From Pelethousia sp034928145 (GTDB lineage: Bacteria; Bacillota; Clostridia; Christensenellales; CAG-138), in contig JAYFPE010000047.1 of NCBI GenBank assembly GCA_034928145.1, positions 1-30,445 on the forward strand: a stretch of DNA of 30,445 bases, read 5' to 3'. Both the position numbers and the translations under genes were made by a program. Under the pieces are notes generated by a model that did no database searches, was not told where the DNA came from, and saw nothing but the letters and a program-made list of their open reading frames with translations. Positions 1 to 8,467 of the stretch are shown here, piece after piece (within the stretch, counting starts at the first letter, position 1; the number at the start of each line of letters is the position of its first letter).

Positions 1-143
1 CCACCACCCGCGGCTTGGTGGAAGCGGATTTCGAGATGATCGCCACCTTCATCGCCAGGATCGTGAAAGAGGGCGAGGCGGCTGTGCCCGCCGTGCAGGC
101 CGGCGTCGCTGAAATTACCAAGAAGTATCCCATGTATGAATGA
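1..143 (+). CDS. glyA: Serine hydroxymethyltransferase, C-terminal end (partial)
   Basis: Only the last 46 codons are in the window, read from base 3 to the TGA at 141-143. They begin TTRGLVEADFEMIA and end EITKKYPMYE, which matches the C-terminal helix region of GlyA, where a TTRG motif is followed by an acidic helix. GlyA converts serine and THF to glycine and methylene-THF. Its place just ahead of fhs, fchA and folD fits a one-carbon operon. The identification rests on a short tail plus context, so it is good but not certain. The 5' part lies outside the window. Confidence 0.8.
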   Translation, partial: TTRGLVEADFEMIATFIARIVKEGEAAVPAVQAGVAEITKKYPMYE

Positions 144-217
144 AATGAGCTGCGTCCCCGGGAATGAAAGCCGATGGCAGCACAATATCCCAACATAAGA
201 GAACAGGAGAGAAGAAA

Positions 218-1894
218 ATGCCTATTAAAACGGATATCGAAATTGCCCAGGAAACCACGATGCACAAAATCAGCGAGATCGCTGCTGGTTTGGGCGTAGA
301 CGAAAAGTATGTAGAGCAATACGGCCCCTACAAGGCCAAGATCGACTATAACCTGCTCCCCGCTATGGCGGATAAGCCAAACGGTAAGCTGGTGCTGGTC
401 ACAGCCATTACCCCAACCCCCGCGGGCGAGGGTAAAACCACCACCACCGTGGGCTTGGCGGATGGCCTGAGGGCCATCGGCAAAAAGAGCGTGGTTGCCC
501 TACGGGAGCCTTCTCTGGGCCCGGTATTCGGGGTCAAGGGCGGTGCGGCCGGCGGCGGATACGCCCAGGTAGTGCCCATGGAGGATATTAACCTTCACTT
601 CACCGGGGATTTCCACGCCATCGGCGCTGCCAACAACCTTTTGGCAGCCATGCTGGATAACCATATCCATCAGGGCAACGAGCTGGGCATTGACGTGCGC
701 CGCATCACCTGGAAACGGGCGGTAGATATGAACGACCGCCAGCTGCGCTTCATTACCGACGGCCTGGGTGGCCGGGTAAACGGCGTGCCCAGGGAGGATG
801 GCTTCGACATCACCGTGGCCTCGGAGGTAATGGCGGTGCTCTGCCTTTGCAGCAATATCGATGACCTGAAAGAACGTCTCTCCAATATCATCGTGGGCTA
901 CACCCGGGATGAAAAGCCCGTAACCTGCGGCGAATTGAAGGCTGCCGGGGCTATGGCTGCTTTGCTTAAAGACGCCTTGAAGCCCAACCTGGTGCAGACC
1001 CTTGAACATACCCCCGCCTTCATCCACGGCGGGCCCTTCGCCAATATTGCCCACGGCTGCAACAGCCTCATGGCTACCCGCATGGCCCTAAAACTGGGAG
1101 ATTACGCCGTTACGGAAGCCGGCTTCGGCGCGGATCTGGGCGCGGAGAAATTCATCGACATCAAGTGCCGCATGGCTGGCCTCATCCCGGATGCGGTGGT
1201 GATCGTCGCCACGGTGCGCGCGCTCAAGCACCACGGCGGCGTGCCCAAGGCGGAGCTGAACAATGAGAACCTGGAGGCCCTTGCCAAAGGCTTGCCCAAC
1301 CTCTTGCAGCATGTGGAAAACGTGACCAAGGTCTTCGGCCTGCCCGCGGTGGTAGCCATCAACGCCTTCCCCACGGATACCCCCGCGGAGCTGAAGCTGG
1401 TTGAGGATAAGTGCCGAGAGCTGGGCGTGAACGTGGCCCTTTCCGAAGTATGGGCCAAGGGCGGCGAGGGCGGCAAGGCGCTGGCCGAAGAGGTCGTCCG
1501 CCTCTGCGAGCAGCCTAAGGACTTCCGTTTCACCTATGAAGTGGATGCTTCTATCGAGGAGAAGCTCGAAACCATCTGCAAAAAGGTTTACCATGCCGAT
1601 GGCGTGGAGCTGACCGCCAACGCAAAAAAACAGGCGGCGCAGCTAACCGGGCTGGGCTTTGGCAGCCTGCCCATCTGCATGGCGAAAACGCAATACAGCT
1701 TTTCGGACGATGCGGCCCTGCTGGGCGCGCCCAAAGGATTCAAGGTAACGGTGAGCAACCTGAAGGTGAGCGCAGGCGCGGGCTTCATCGTGGCCCGTCC
1801 GGGGGATATCATGACCATGCCCGGCTTGCCCAAGGTACCCAGCGCGGAGAAGATCAGTGTGGATTCCGCAGGCAAGATCAGCGGCTTGTTTTAA
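218..1894 (+). CDS. fhs: Formate-tetrahydrofolate ligase
   Basis: This 558-residue protein has the usual length of Fhs, which joins formate to THF using ATP to give 10-formyl-THF in the cytoplasm. The N-terminus holds the P-loop-like TPAGEGKTTT at about residues 68-75. It is followed by the family-typical REPSLGPVFGVKGGAAGGGY and, further on, TEAGFGADLGAEKF. The C-terminus ends in the conserved PGDIMTMPGLPK stretch. The frame is open 18 codons upstream, to 164. I chose the ATG at 218 because AGGAGA lies 7 bases ahead and the protein then begins like known Fhs. It is the second gene of the glyA-fhs-fchA-folD-FNT series. No promoter is visible in the 74-bp gap after glyA, so co-transcription is likely. 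Confidence 0.97.
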   Translation: MPIKTDIEIAQETTMHKISEIAAGLGVDEKYVEQYGPYKAKIDYNLLPAMADKPNGKLVLVTAITPTPAGEGKTTTTVGLADGLRAIGKKSVVALREPSLGPVFGVKGGAAGGGYAQVVPMEDINLHFTGDFHAIGAANNLLAAMLDNHIHQGNELGIDVRRITWKRAVDMNDRQLRFITDGLGGRVNGVPREDGFDITVASEVMAVLCLCSNIDDLKERLSNIIVGYTRDEKPVTCGELKAAGAMAALLKDALKPNLVQTLEHTPAFIHGGPFANIAHGCNSLMATRMALKLGDYAVTEAGFGADLGAEKFIDIKCRMAGLIPDAVVIVATVRALKHHGGVPKAELNNENLEALAKGLPNLLQHVENVTKVFGLPAVVAINAFPTDTPAELKLVEDKCRELGVNVALSEVWAKGGEGGKALAEEVVRLCEQPKDFRFTYEVDASIEEKLETICKKVYHADGVELTANAKKQAAQLTGLGFGSLPICMAKTQYSFSDDAALLGAPKGFKVTVSNLKVSAGAGFIVARPGDIMTMPGLPKVPSAEKISVDSAGKISGLF

Positions 1895-1940
1895 TACGAA
1901 TCCGCAGGCAATCAAAATAGCGTAAGCGAGGAAAAGAAAA

Positions 1941-2570
1941 ATGGAGTTTACCAAACTTAGCTGTGAAGAATTTGTAGCGGCATTGGCATCCAAAGAGCCG
2001 GTGCCTGGCGGGGGCGGCGCGGCCGCCCTCGTAGGCGCCATTGGTATGGCCCTGGGCAACATGGTGGGCAGCCTGACCGTGGGCAAAAAGAAATACGCGG
2101 ATGTACAGGAGGATATCCTGGCGCTCAAAGCTAAGGCCGATAGCCTTCAGCAGGATTTGTTCCGCTTGGCCGCGCAGGATGCGGAGGTCTTTGAGCCTCT
2201 ATCCCGCGCGTACGGCCTGCCCAAGGATACGCCTGAGCAACAGGCGCATAAGGCCGAGGTGATGGAAAGGGCCCTTCGGGAATGCAGCGCCGTTCCCTTG
2301 GCCATCATGGGAAAATGTTGCGAGGCCATACGCTTGCACGAAGAATTTGCCGCCAAGGGAACCGCGATCGCCATCAGCGATGTGGGCTGTGGCGTTGCCT
2401 GCTGTAAAGCGGCTTTGCAGGCCGCCAGCCTCAATGTGTTCATTAACACCAAGTCTATGGCGGATCGGGCATTTGCAGAGGATGTGAACGCCAAAGCCAA
2501 CGCGATGCTGGCGGAATATTGCGCTCTTGCGGATACGGTCTACCAGAGCGTGGCCGCCCGGTTTTCTTGA
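1941..2570 (+). CDS. fchA: Cyclodeaminase/cyclohydrolase family protein (FchA-type methenyl-THF cyclohydrolase)
   Basis: This 209-residue protein belongs to the FTCD cyclodeaminase family. It shows the N-terminal PVPGGGGAAALVGAIGMALGNMV glycine/alanine-rich segment (about residues 21-43) and the C-terminal half with SDVGCGVACCKAAL. In organisms lacking histidine-degradation genes nearby, such stand-alone proteins act as methenyl-THF cyclohydrolase (FchA). The location between fhs and folD supports that role, and the folD product next door lacks the usual cyclohydrolase residues. GAGGAAAAG provides the ribosome binding site. The alternative, formimino-THF cyclodeaminase, cannot be excluded from sequence alone. 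Confidence 0.88.
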   Translation: MEFTKLSCEEFVAALASKEPVPGGGGAAALVGAIGMALGNMVGSLTVGKKKYADVQEDILALKAKADSLQQDLFRLAAQDAEVFEPLSRAYGLPKDTPEQQAHKAEVMERALRECSAVPLAIMGKCCEAIRLHEEFAAKGTAIAISDVGCGVACCKAALQAASLNVFINTKSMADRAFAEDVNAKANAMLAEYCALADTVYQSVAARFS

Positions 2571-2587
2571 AGGGGGAATGTATTGAA

Positions 2588-3448
2588 ATGGCACAAATAC
2601 TCAAGGGCGCCCCGGTCGTGGAGGCGATGAACGAGGCGATCAGCCGTGAAGCGGCGGCGCTTAAGGCGCAGGGCGTAGAGTCTACGCTGGCTATCCTGCG
2701 GGTTGGCGAACGGGAGGATGATATCGCTTACGAGCGCGGCGCAACCAAGCGCTGCGAGAAGGTTGGCGTAGCGGTTCGCCGGGTTTTGCTGCCCGCGGAT
2801 GTATCCCAGGATGATCTGATCGCGGCGATCGAGGCGCTGAACCGGGACGGGAAGGTGCATGGCGTTTTGCTCTTCCGGCCCTTGCCCAAGCATATCAACG
2901 ATGATGCCGTGCGCAACGCGCTTGCGCCGCAAAAGGATATCGACGGCATTACCGATCTGTCCCTGGCCGGCGTGTTCGCCAATACGGGTACAGGTTTTGC
3001 TCCCTGCACGGCCCAGGCTTGCATGGAAATTCTGGAGCATTATGGGATCGGCCTTACTGGCAAAAAGGCGGTGGTGGTAGGCCGGAGCCTGGTGGTGGGC
3101 AAGCCCGCCGCCATGATGATGCTGGCCAGGAATGCAACCGTTACGGTTTGCCACACCCGCACGGTGGATATGCCGGCTGTTTGCCGGGAGGCGGAGATCC
3201 TTATCGTGAGCGCGGGCCGCGCGGGGATTATCGATAAAAACTATTTTTCGCCCGGCCAGATCGTCATCGACGTGGGCATCAACGTGAAGGAAGACGGCTC
3301 CCTGTGCGGTGATGTGAACTTTGCGGATGCGGAGGCCATCGTAGAGGCCGTTACCCCGGTACCCGGCGGCGTGGGCACGGTCACCACCTCGGTGCTGGTT
3401 AAGCATGTGGTGGAAGCCGCGAAAAAGCAGATGGAGGCAGGGGCATGA
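2588..3448 (+). CDS. folD: FolD-type methylene-THF dehydrogenase with altered cyclohydrolase site
   Basis: This 286-residue protein has the FolD fold. KDIDGITD (residues 116-123) and PCTAQACMEIL form part of the folate site. GRSLVVGKPAAMMML is the NADP-binding signature, and TPVPGGVGTVTTSVL is the C-terminal signature. The active-site tyrosine is kept (Y48). The residue four positions later, the catalytic lysine of bifunctional FolD (K54 in E. coli), is alanine (A52). The conserved glutamine before PLP (Q98 in E. coli) is phenylalanine (F96). The aspartate of KDxDG is present (D119). I infer a dehydrogenase that has lost or lowered its cyclohydrolase activity, supplied instead by FchA just upstream. 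The ATG at 2588 is preferred over upstream in-frame ATGs because those lie inside fchA. Confidence 0.93.
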   Translation: MAQILKGAPVVEAMNEAISREAAALKAQGVESTLAILRVGEREDDIAYERGATKRCEKVGVAVRRVLLPADVSQDDLIAAIEALNRDGKVHGVLLFRPLPKHINDDAVRNALAPQKDIDGITDLSLAGVFANTGTGFAPCTAQACMEILEHYGIGLTGKKAVVVGRSLVVGKPAAMMMLARNATVTVCHTRTVDMPAVCREAEILIVSAGRAGIIDKNYFSPGQIVIDVGINVKEDGSLCGDVNFADAEAIVEAVTPVPGGVGTVTTSVLVKHVVEAAKKQMEAGA

Positions 3449-4344
3449 ATATGCTCACGCCTGCGGAGCTTACGGAAAGCTATACGATGATCGGCCGGGT
3501 AAAGGCCGAAAAACCCTTCGGCAGGCTCTTTGTTCTTGCGGTGATGGCGGGCCTGTTCATCGCCCTTGGCGCGGCTGTGTGCAACACCGCCGCGCACAGC
3601 ATTGCCGATGTTTCCACGGGCAAGATCATCAGCGGCCTGCTGTTTCCCTTTGGCCTCGCTATGGTGATGCTTATGGGTGCGGAGCTTTTTACCGGCAATG
3701 TCATGATCGGCATTTCCGTGCTCAACGGCGATACCACCCTGTGGAAGATGCTGCGCAACTGGGGCGTTGTGTATTTGGGCAACTTTGCAGGCGCTGCGCT
3801 GCTGGCGCTTGCCTGCGCCCGTTTCGGGCAGCTGGGCTATTCACAAGGGTATCTTGCGGCTTACACCATTAAGCTCGCCGCAGCCAAATGCAGCCTCCCC
3901 TTTGCCAATGCCCTAGTGATGGGCATCCTGTGCAATATTCTGGTGTGCACCGGCGTGCTGTGCAGCATTTCCGCCAAAGATACCGCGGGCCGCATCCTGG
4001 GGGCCTATGTCCCCGTATCCTTCTTTGTGATCTGCGGGTTTGAGCACAGCGTGGCCAATATGTATTACATTCCCGCCGGGCTTTTTGCGATGCAGGTGCC
4101 GGAATATGCTGAACTTGCCGCAAAGGTCGGGCTGGATGTGTCGGCCCTAAACTGGGGTAATTTCCTGGTGGGTAATCTTCTGCCCGTTACGATCGGCAAC
4201 ATATTGGGCGGCTTGGCCGTGGGGATTGCCATGTGGGCCTGCCATGTGAAAAAAACACCGGCAGCAAATGTATGCTTGCCCGGCGAACACAACATCTCTC
4301 CGCAACCCGAAGTCAAAAAAACTATGCAGCGTAAGGGATGGTAA
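3445..4344 (+). CDS. Formate/nitrite transporter family channel (FocA-like)
   Basis: This 299-residue integral membrane protein of the FNT family overlaps folD by four bases (ATGA). Family hallmarks are GAELFTGN after the second membrane span, CNILVC in the centre and GFEHSVANMYYIP near the fifth span. Six hydrophobic segments are readable. FNT pentamers conduct formate, nitrite or hydrosulfide. With fhs directly upstream, formate is the most likely substrate, either as import for C1 assimilation or export. The C-terminal 25 residues are polar and presumably cytoplasmic. Substrate direction cannot be read from sequence. Confidence 0.92.
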   Translation: MNMLTPAELTESYTMIGRVKAEKPFGRLFVLAVMAGLFIALGAAVCNTAAHSIADVSTGKIISGLLFPFGLAMVMLMGAELFTGNVMIGISVLNGDTTLWKMLRNWGVVYLGNFAGAALLALACARFGQLGYSQGYLAAYTIKLAAAKCSLPFANALVMGILCNILVCTGVLCSISAKDTAGRILGAYVPVSFFVICGFEHSVANMYYIPAGLFAMQVPEYAELAAKVGLDVSALNWGNFLVGNLLPVTIGNILGGLAVGIAMWACHVKKTPAANVCLPGEHNISPQPEVKKTMQRKGW

Positions 4345-4398
4345 TGCGGGAGAGTATCAGGCCAGAGCCCACCCTACCCATAGGGCCGGCGCTATAGT

Positions 4399-4533
4399 CG
4401 CCCGGGTCCGGATCGCATGCGCCGGCTCTTGGCGCGCCTGGGTAACCTGTAGAAAAACCTACGGTATATCCATGTTGCCGGAACCTATGGCAAGGGCAGC
4501 ACCTGCGTCCTATTCACCTCCATTCCGGCTCCG
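4399..4533 (+). pseudogene. folC (folylpolyglutamate synthase) remnant
   Basis: Reading from 4399 gives RPGPDRMRRLLARLGNL, then a TAG stop at 4450-4452, then KNLRYIHVAGTYGKGSTC. This matches the N-terminal ATP-site region of FolC, where HVAGTNGKGST is the P-loop. Similarity ends about ten codons later and gives way to sequence shared with the repeat at 10361. So it is a short decayed fragment with an in-frame stop, a substituted P-loop residue (Y for N) and no C-terminal part. Its position just behind the folate genes suggests that a functional folC once closed this operon. Confidence 0.75.
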
Positions 4534-4539
4534 CTACGC

Positions 4540-4605
4540 GTTTTGGCCCGCCCTCCCGTCAAAGGCACGGCAGTCAGTTTAGGCCTGCGCACAAACGCCA
4601 AATAA
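4540..4605 (+). repeat. Intergenic repeat, copy A
   Basis: This stretch closely resembles 10361-10420. Both share a TTTGGCCC..CCCGTCAAA segment, then the exact GTCAGTTTAGGCCTGCGC, then a near-identical run into the same hairpin. In copy A the repeat directly follows the folC remnant; in copy B it sits downstream of tRNA-Thr. The role is unknown. It looks like a dispersed terminator-linked repeat. Confidence 0.7.
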
Positions 4606-4640
4606 AAGCGCCCATCCTTGCGGATGGGCGCTTCTGTTTT
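4606..4640. terminator. Bidirectional intrinsic terminator (repeat-associated)
   Basis: A perfect 12-bp stem AAGCGCCCATCC / GGATGGGCGCTT closes a TTGC loop. CTGTTTT follows on the plus strand, and an A-rich flank on the left gives a T-tract on the minus strand. It lies between the convergent FNT gene and cheW and can serve both. The same hairpin recurs at 9649 and 10421. Confidence 0.85.
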
Positions 4641-4684
4641 CCGCAATGACTTTTTCCTGTTGGGCGGTTTCCCCCAACTTGGGC

Positions 4685-5215
4685 TTATGCCAAATCACCG
4701 GCAGCTTGCGAAAGGAAAGCGAACTCGGCTTCTCCGAGAATTTTGGCAGCTTGAATGAGCAGGGCTACCCTATCCTTGTGGCCATGGCTCGCTTTCAGCT
4801 TCGCAACGCCGGTGATATAAGCGTTTACGTTATCTCCCCCCACGCTGATCATAGGCGGCGCAGAGATTTGTTCCGGCAAAATGTCAGTAACTTCATCCAC
4901 TTCATCAACGATCAGGCCGAAGTCGCTTCCCCGCACATGTGTAATGATGATACAGGTGCGCTCATCCGGCGGCACAGCCTGCTTTCCAAAGCGCAGGCGC
5001 ACATCGATCACGGGGATGATCTGCCCCCGTAGGTTAATGATGCCCTTTACATAATACGGTTGCTCCGGCAGGCCTATGATTTCCTGTATCTTGGTTATCT
5101 GAACAATCTCGGTAATGGGGAGACCAAATAACTGGCCATCCGTATGGAAGGTAAGATACCGCGCGCCGGATTCCTGCGCCTGGTTGCCCGCATGCAGGTT
5201 ATCGATAAGCTCCAT
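4685..5215 (-). CDS. cheW: Chemotaxis coupling protein CheW
   Basis: This 176-residue CheW has the order YLTFHTDGQLFGLPI, then VKGIINLRGQIIPVIDVRLRF and GLIVDEVDEVTDI. These cover the two SH3-like subdomains and the conserved NLRG that contacts CheA and receptors. It couples the chemoreceptor to CheA at the inner membrane. Two ATGs compete: 5221, with GGAGGAG only one base away, and 5215, at seven bases. The second is preferred. The gene begins 18 bases after the chemoreceptor stop, so the two form an operon. No CheA or CheY is in the window, so it must act with a kinase encoded elsewhere. Confidence 0.95.
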   Translation of the reverse strand: MELIDNLHAGNQAQESGARYLTFHTDGQLFGLPITEIVQITKIQEIIGLPEQPYYVKGIINLRGQIIPVIDVRLRFGKQAVPPDERTCIIITHVRGSDFGLIVDEVDEVTDILPEQISAPPMISVGGDNVNAYITGVAKLKASHGHKDRVALLIQAAKILGEAEFAFLSQAAGDLA

Positions 5216-5233
5216 ATCCATTCTCCTCCATCA

Positions 5234-6961
5234 TCAATTGCCGGCAAGCAACTTAAATTTGCCAACTTCGTGCCGCAGCGTGGCCGCTTGCGCGGACATT
5301 TCCTCGGATGTAGCCGAGTTCTCTTCCGCAGTGGCGGCATTGGTTTGCACAACCGCGGAAATCTGGGTTATCCCCTGCTTGATCTGCTCGATCGCGGCTG
5401 TCTGTTCGGCGATGGATTGCTCGATTTTTCCGAAGCTGTCAATTACCTCGGCCGCGCTTGCACCCACTTCCTTTAGTATCTGCGCTGTTTGATTGGTGAT
5501 CTCCGTACCCCTTGCCACGGTATCAACGGAGGTCTGAATCAGATCACCCGTCTGCTTGGCGGCCTCCGCAGATTTTGCGGCAAGGTTGCGGACTTCATCA
5601 GCCACCACGGCAAATCCCTTTCCGGCATCGCCTGCCCGGGCCGCTTCAATCGCGGCGTTGAGCGCCAGAATATTGGTTTGGAACGCGATGTCCTCAATGA
5701 CCTTGGTGATATTGGCAATCTGGTTGGAGGAAGAACCGATGTCCGTCATAGCCTGCGTGAGTTGTTCCATATGCTCGTTTCCGGCGTTTACACCCACGCC
5801 GGCTTGCTGCACGGATTCTGACGCAATCACGACCGTGGACGAATTCTGTTCAGCCTGCTCTGCGATGCGCTCAATGGAGGCGGAAAGCTGCTGTACGGAA
5901 GCAGCTTGCTCGGTCGAACCCGCCGCAAGGGCCTGGGCCCCGCTGGATACCTGGTTGGAACCTGTCGCCACCTGCTCGGAAGCCATGTTGATGTGCCTGA
6001 GCGTATCGCTCAGATTGTCCCGCATCTTGCGTATGGAATCCAGCAGGGGGGCATAATCGCCGACATAGCTTTCCTGCGCCTGGCTGTCCAGGGCAAAGTT
6101 GCCGTCCGCAAATGCCTCCAGCCCGCGTGTAAGGTCGGCGATGATCGTTTTTAAGGTATCCGCCATATGCCCAAAGCTATTCGCCAGCATACCCGTTTCA
6201 TCCTTGGAGTCGGCCTTAATGTTGACATCGAAGTTTCCTTGCGAAAGCTTGTCGGCGGCTTCAACCATCTGATGGAGCGGCTTGCTGATCATGCTGGCAA
6301 TAAGCAGCCCAACCAGCACTGCCAAGAGCACGCCGATCAAAACGCCGGCAATCATAATAACCACCGATGATGTTCCCAGCTTCTCGTTGGTCTCAATCTG
6401 CTGCGCGGTATACTCCTCGTTGTACTCGACCAGGTCGGAAATGGCACCTTCGGTTTCCTGGGCCAAACCATGTAGCTCACCCCCGTCACTCAATATTTGA
6501 AAAGCTTCTAGGTGGCGATTGGAATCTAAAGCGATGCCGCCGGCAAAATCCTGGCTTCCCCCGTAAAATAAATCTATAGCGGTCTCCAGTGCGGAGATCA
6601 GATTCAGCTCCTGCTCAACCTCTTCCGCTTTGTACTTCGTCAGCGCAGCCCTGTACACGGCCAGGTTTTCATCTATGATGGCTTTATGGCCATGCAGGGC
6701 TTCCACACAGGCTTCCTTATCAGCCTTATCCTTCGCCAGCGTCATTTCAAAAAGATCTGTGCGCATTTCTTGAAACGAGGAGCTAACCCCTTCCATGCAG
6801 TCCAATGCTGTAACAGAATCTGCATACGCGACACTGTAAGACCCGCCGACACGGTTGAGGCTTACGATGCCTACGACGCCGATCAGGCCTGCAATGATCG
6901 CCACAAGCAGAAAGCCCACCGTAATTTTGACACCGATTTTTAAATTGCGAAACCACTTCAT
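5234..6961 (-). CDS. Methyl-accepting chemotaxis protein (transmembrane)
   Basis: This 575-residue chemoreceptor has an N-terminal membrane span around residues 10-30 and a roughly 160-residue helical periplasmic or extracellular part resembling a four-helix bundle. A second span around VVIMIAGVLIGVLLAVLVGL is followed by a HAMP domain and a second HAMP-like helix pair. The C-terminal signalling hairpin has the conserved tip IAFQTNILALNAAIEAARAG and VVADEVRNLAAKS. There is no C-terminal CheR/CheB tethering pentapeptide. The frame is open to 7051, but TAGGAGA fits the ATG at 6961 (or 6973, with very short spacing). It lies 97 bp behind the EAL gene with no clear terminator between, so it may share the invertible promoter. 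The ligand is unknown. Confidence 0.95.
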   Translation of the reverse strand: MKWFRNLKIGVKITVGFLLVAIIAGLIGVVGIVSLNRVGGSYSVAYADSVTALDCMEGVSSSFQEMRTDLFEMTLAKDKADKEACVEALHGHKAIIDENLAVYRAALTKYKAEEVEQELNLISALETAIDLFYGGSQDFAGGIALDSNRHLEAFQILSDGGELHGLAQETEGAISDLVEYNEEYTAQQIETNEKLGTSSVVIMIAGVLIGVLLAVLVGLLIASMISKPLHQMVEAADKLSQGNFDVNIKADSKDETGMLANSFGHMADTLKTIIADLTRGLEAFADGNFALDSQAQESYVGDYAPLLDSIRKMRDNLSDTLRHINMASEQVATGSNQVSSGAQALAAGSTEQAASVQQLSASIERIAEQAEQNSSTVVIASESVQQAGVGVNAGNEHMEQLTQAMTDIGSSSNQIANITKVIEDIAFQTNILALNAAIEAARAGDAGKGFAVVADEVRNLAAKSAEAAKQTGDLIQTSVDTVARGTEITNQTAQILKEVGASAAEVIDSFGKIEQSIAEQTAAIEQIKQGITQISAVVQTNAATAEENSATSEEMSAQAATLRHEVGKFKLLAGN

Positions 6962-7058
6962 ACTAACTTTCATTCTCCTAATTATATTTTTTGGAAAAGT
7001 ATCGAGATATAGCGTGCCATAGAATGAAGGATGATTTGCTTCATCCCCCATTCAACCG

Positions 7059-8372
7059 CTATCCGGTATCGTTTGCCTGCATCAGCCGAAGAAGATCCTG
7101 CCCCGGCATTGCCTTGTGATAGATATACCCTTGTATAAAGTCAATGCCCAGCTCCCTACACCTTGATAACTGTGCCTGTTCCTCAACGCCTTCCGCACAC
7201 ATGGCAACGCCAAGCACATTCTTTAATTCGGTAATTAATCGGATAAACGAATCGGCATATTCATCAACAAGCATATCGTTGATAAAAGAACGGTCAATTT
7301 TAATCCGGTCAAACGGCATTGTTCGCAACATATTCAGTGAAGAATAGCCGGTTCCAAAATCATCTAAAGCAATGTGGACTCCCGCATCCAGCAGCCTTTT
7401 GCAGGTGTGCTGTATCCGTTCAATACTTGTAGCAGCCATACTCTCGGTAATTTCAAGGATAATATTGGGGCAAGGAACACCCGTTTTGTGTAAAATATCA
7501 AAAACAGTTTGTGCAAAGCAGGGATTTTCAAGCTGGCGTATGGAGATATTGATATTTACGCAGAAATCCGCATACCCCGCGTCTATCATTGTCTTACAAA
7601 AGCAAACGGCCGTATTCAAGACATAGCACCCAATCGGCAGGATCAATCCGTTTTGTTCCACAAGAGGGATGAAAGACAAGGGCGGGATCGCTTGCCCCTC
7701 CTTGGTTGTAAAGCGTAGCAACGCCTCCGCGCCTAGAATGCGTTCGGTTACGGAACATACAATTGGCTGGTAATGGAGGTGGAACCCCAGAAAGTTCTCA
7801 TCCACCGCTTTCCAAAGTAAACCTTCCAACGCACGGCGCTTGATGACGAGATTCGCAACATGTTCTATCGCTTCGTTATAAATTGCGAAATGATTCTTGC
7901 CGCCCTTGCGGGCCTGATATAAGGCATCGTTCAACCTTTGGTAAATTTCCTCCACATCTGCGCCGTTGGAAGAATAGGAAACCGCTGCAATGCTCACGGT
8001 GCAAAAGACCACCCGATTCCCAATTTTCCAAGGGGACCCGCAGCGTCTGAGGACGGCCTTCATATCTTCGGTTAAGCGCTCAGAGGATACGCCCGCACAA
8101 ACCAACGCCGCAAATGTGTCGCCGTTCATTCGGAAAAGCTGATAGTCCGGAGTTAACGCAGATCGTAAGTACCGTGCTAGGCTTACAATTAGGGTATCTC
8201 CCACGTTATATCCAAAGCATTGGTTGATGGCTTTGAAGTCATCAATATCAAGCAGAAGGGCGTATCCCGCTTCACCCTGCAATCTGCACATAGTTGCTTC
8301 AAAGGAATATCGGTTGGGCAGGCCGGTCAGATCATCCAGCCCCGATCTCAAATCATTTTGCAGTTCTCCCAT
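7059..8372 (-). CDS. GGDEF/EAL protein, probable c-di-GMP phosphodiesterase
   Basis: This 437-residue cytoplasmic protein has no membrane span and no obvious sensor domain. The N-terminal GGDEF domain begins DDLTGLPNRYSFE, but its signature is NGDTF (residues 83-87) instead of GGDEF, so cyclase activity is unlikely. The EAL domain keeps the expected catalytic set: EAL (216-218), E in LEITES (307), DD in ALDDFGTG (337-338), K in IKID (358), E in AEGVE (394) and Q in IQGY (414). Hydrolysis of c-di-GMP to pGpG is therefore the likely activity. The ATG at 8372 has AAGGAG ten bases ahead; the GTG at 8381 is too close to it. The gene lies directly downstream of the invertible promoter segment. Confidence 0.93.
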   Translation of the reverse strand: MGELQNDLRSGLDDLTGLPNRYSFEATMCRLQGEAGYALLLDIDDFKAINQCFGYNVGDTLIVSLARYLRSALTPDYQLFRMNGDTFAALVCAGVSSERLTEDMKAVLRRCGSPWKIGNRVVFCTVSIAAVSYSSNGADVEEIYQRLNDALYQARKGGKNHFAIYNEAIEHVANLVIKRRALEGLLWKAVDENFLGFHLHYQPIVCSVTERILGAEALLRFTTKEGQAIPPLSFIPLVEQNGLILPIGCYVLNTAVCFCKTMIDAGYADFCVNINISIRQLENPCFAQTVFDILHKTGVPCPNIILEITESMAATSIERIQHTCKRLLDAGVHIALDDFGTGYSSLNMLRTMPFDRIKIDRSFINDMLVDEYADSFIRLITELKNVLGVAMCAEGVEEQAQLSRCRELGIDFIQGYIYHKAMPGQDLLRLMQANDTG

Positions 8373-8401
8373 TCCCCTCACACTCCTTTATACCATGAAC
8401 T

Positions 8402-8431
8402 ACATAATTTTGGTTCTGTTGTACCCTTGCA
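8402..8431. repeat. Left inverted repeat of invertible segment
   Basis: The first 22 bases (8402-8423, containing ATAATTTTGGTTCTG) are the exact reverse complement of 8658-8679. Six of the next eight bases also match, giving 28 of 30. It lies in the leader of the EAL gene, about 30 bases before its start codon. Confidence 0.9.
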
Positions 8432-8467
8432 TTTTTATTCGACATAGAAGAACATGTATTGACATAT

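Noticed and set aside
500..1054. Long minus-strand open frame opposite fhs
   Set aside because: Antisense shadow of a highly conserved gene; low-complexity translation.
4268..4582. 104-codon plus frame after the FNT gene
   Set aside because: It lies partly inside the FNT gene and covers the folC remnant in a wrong frame.
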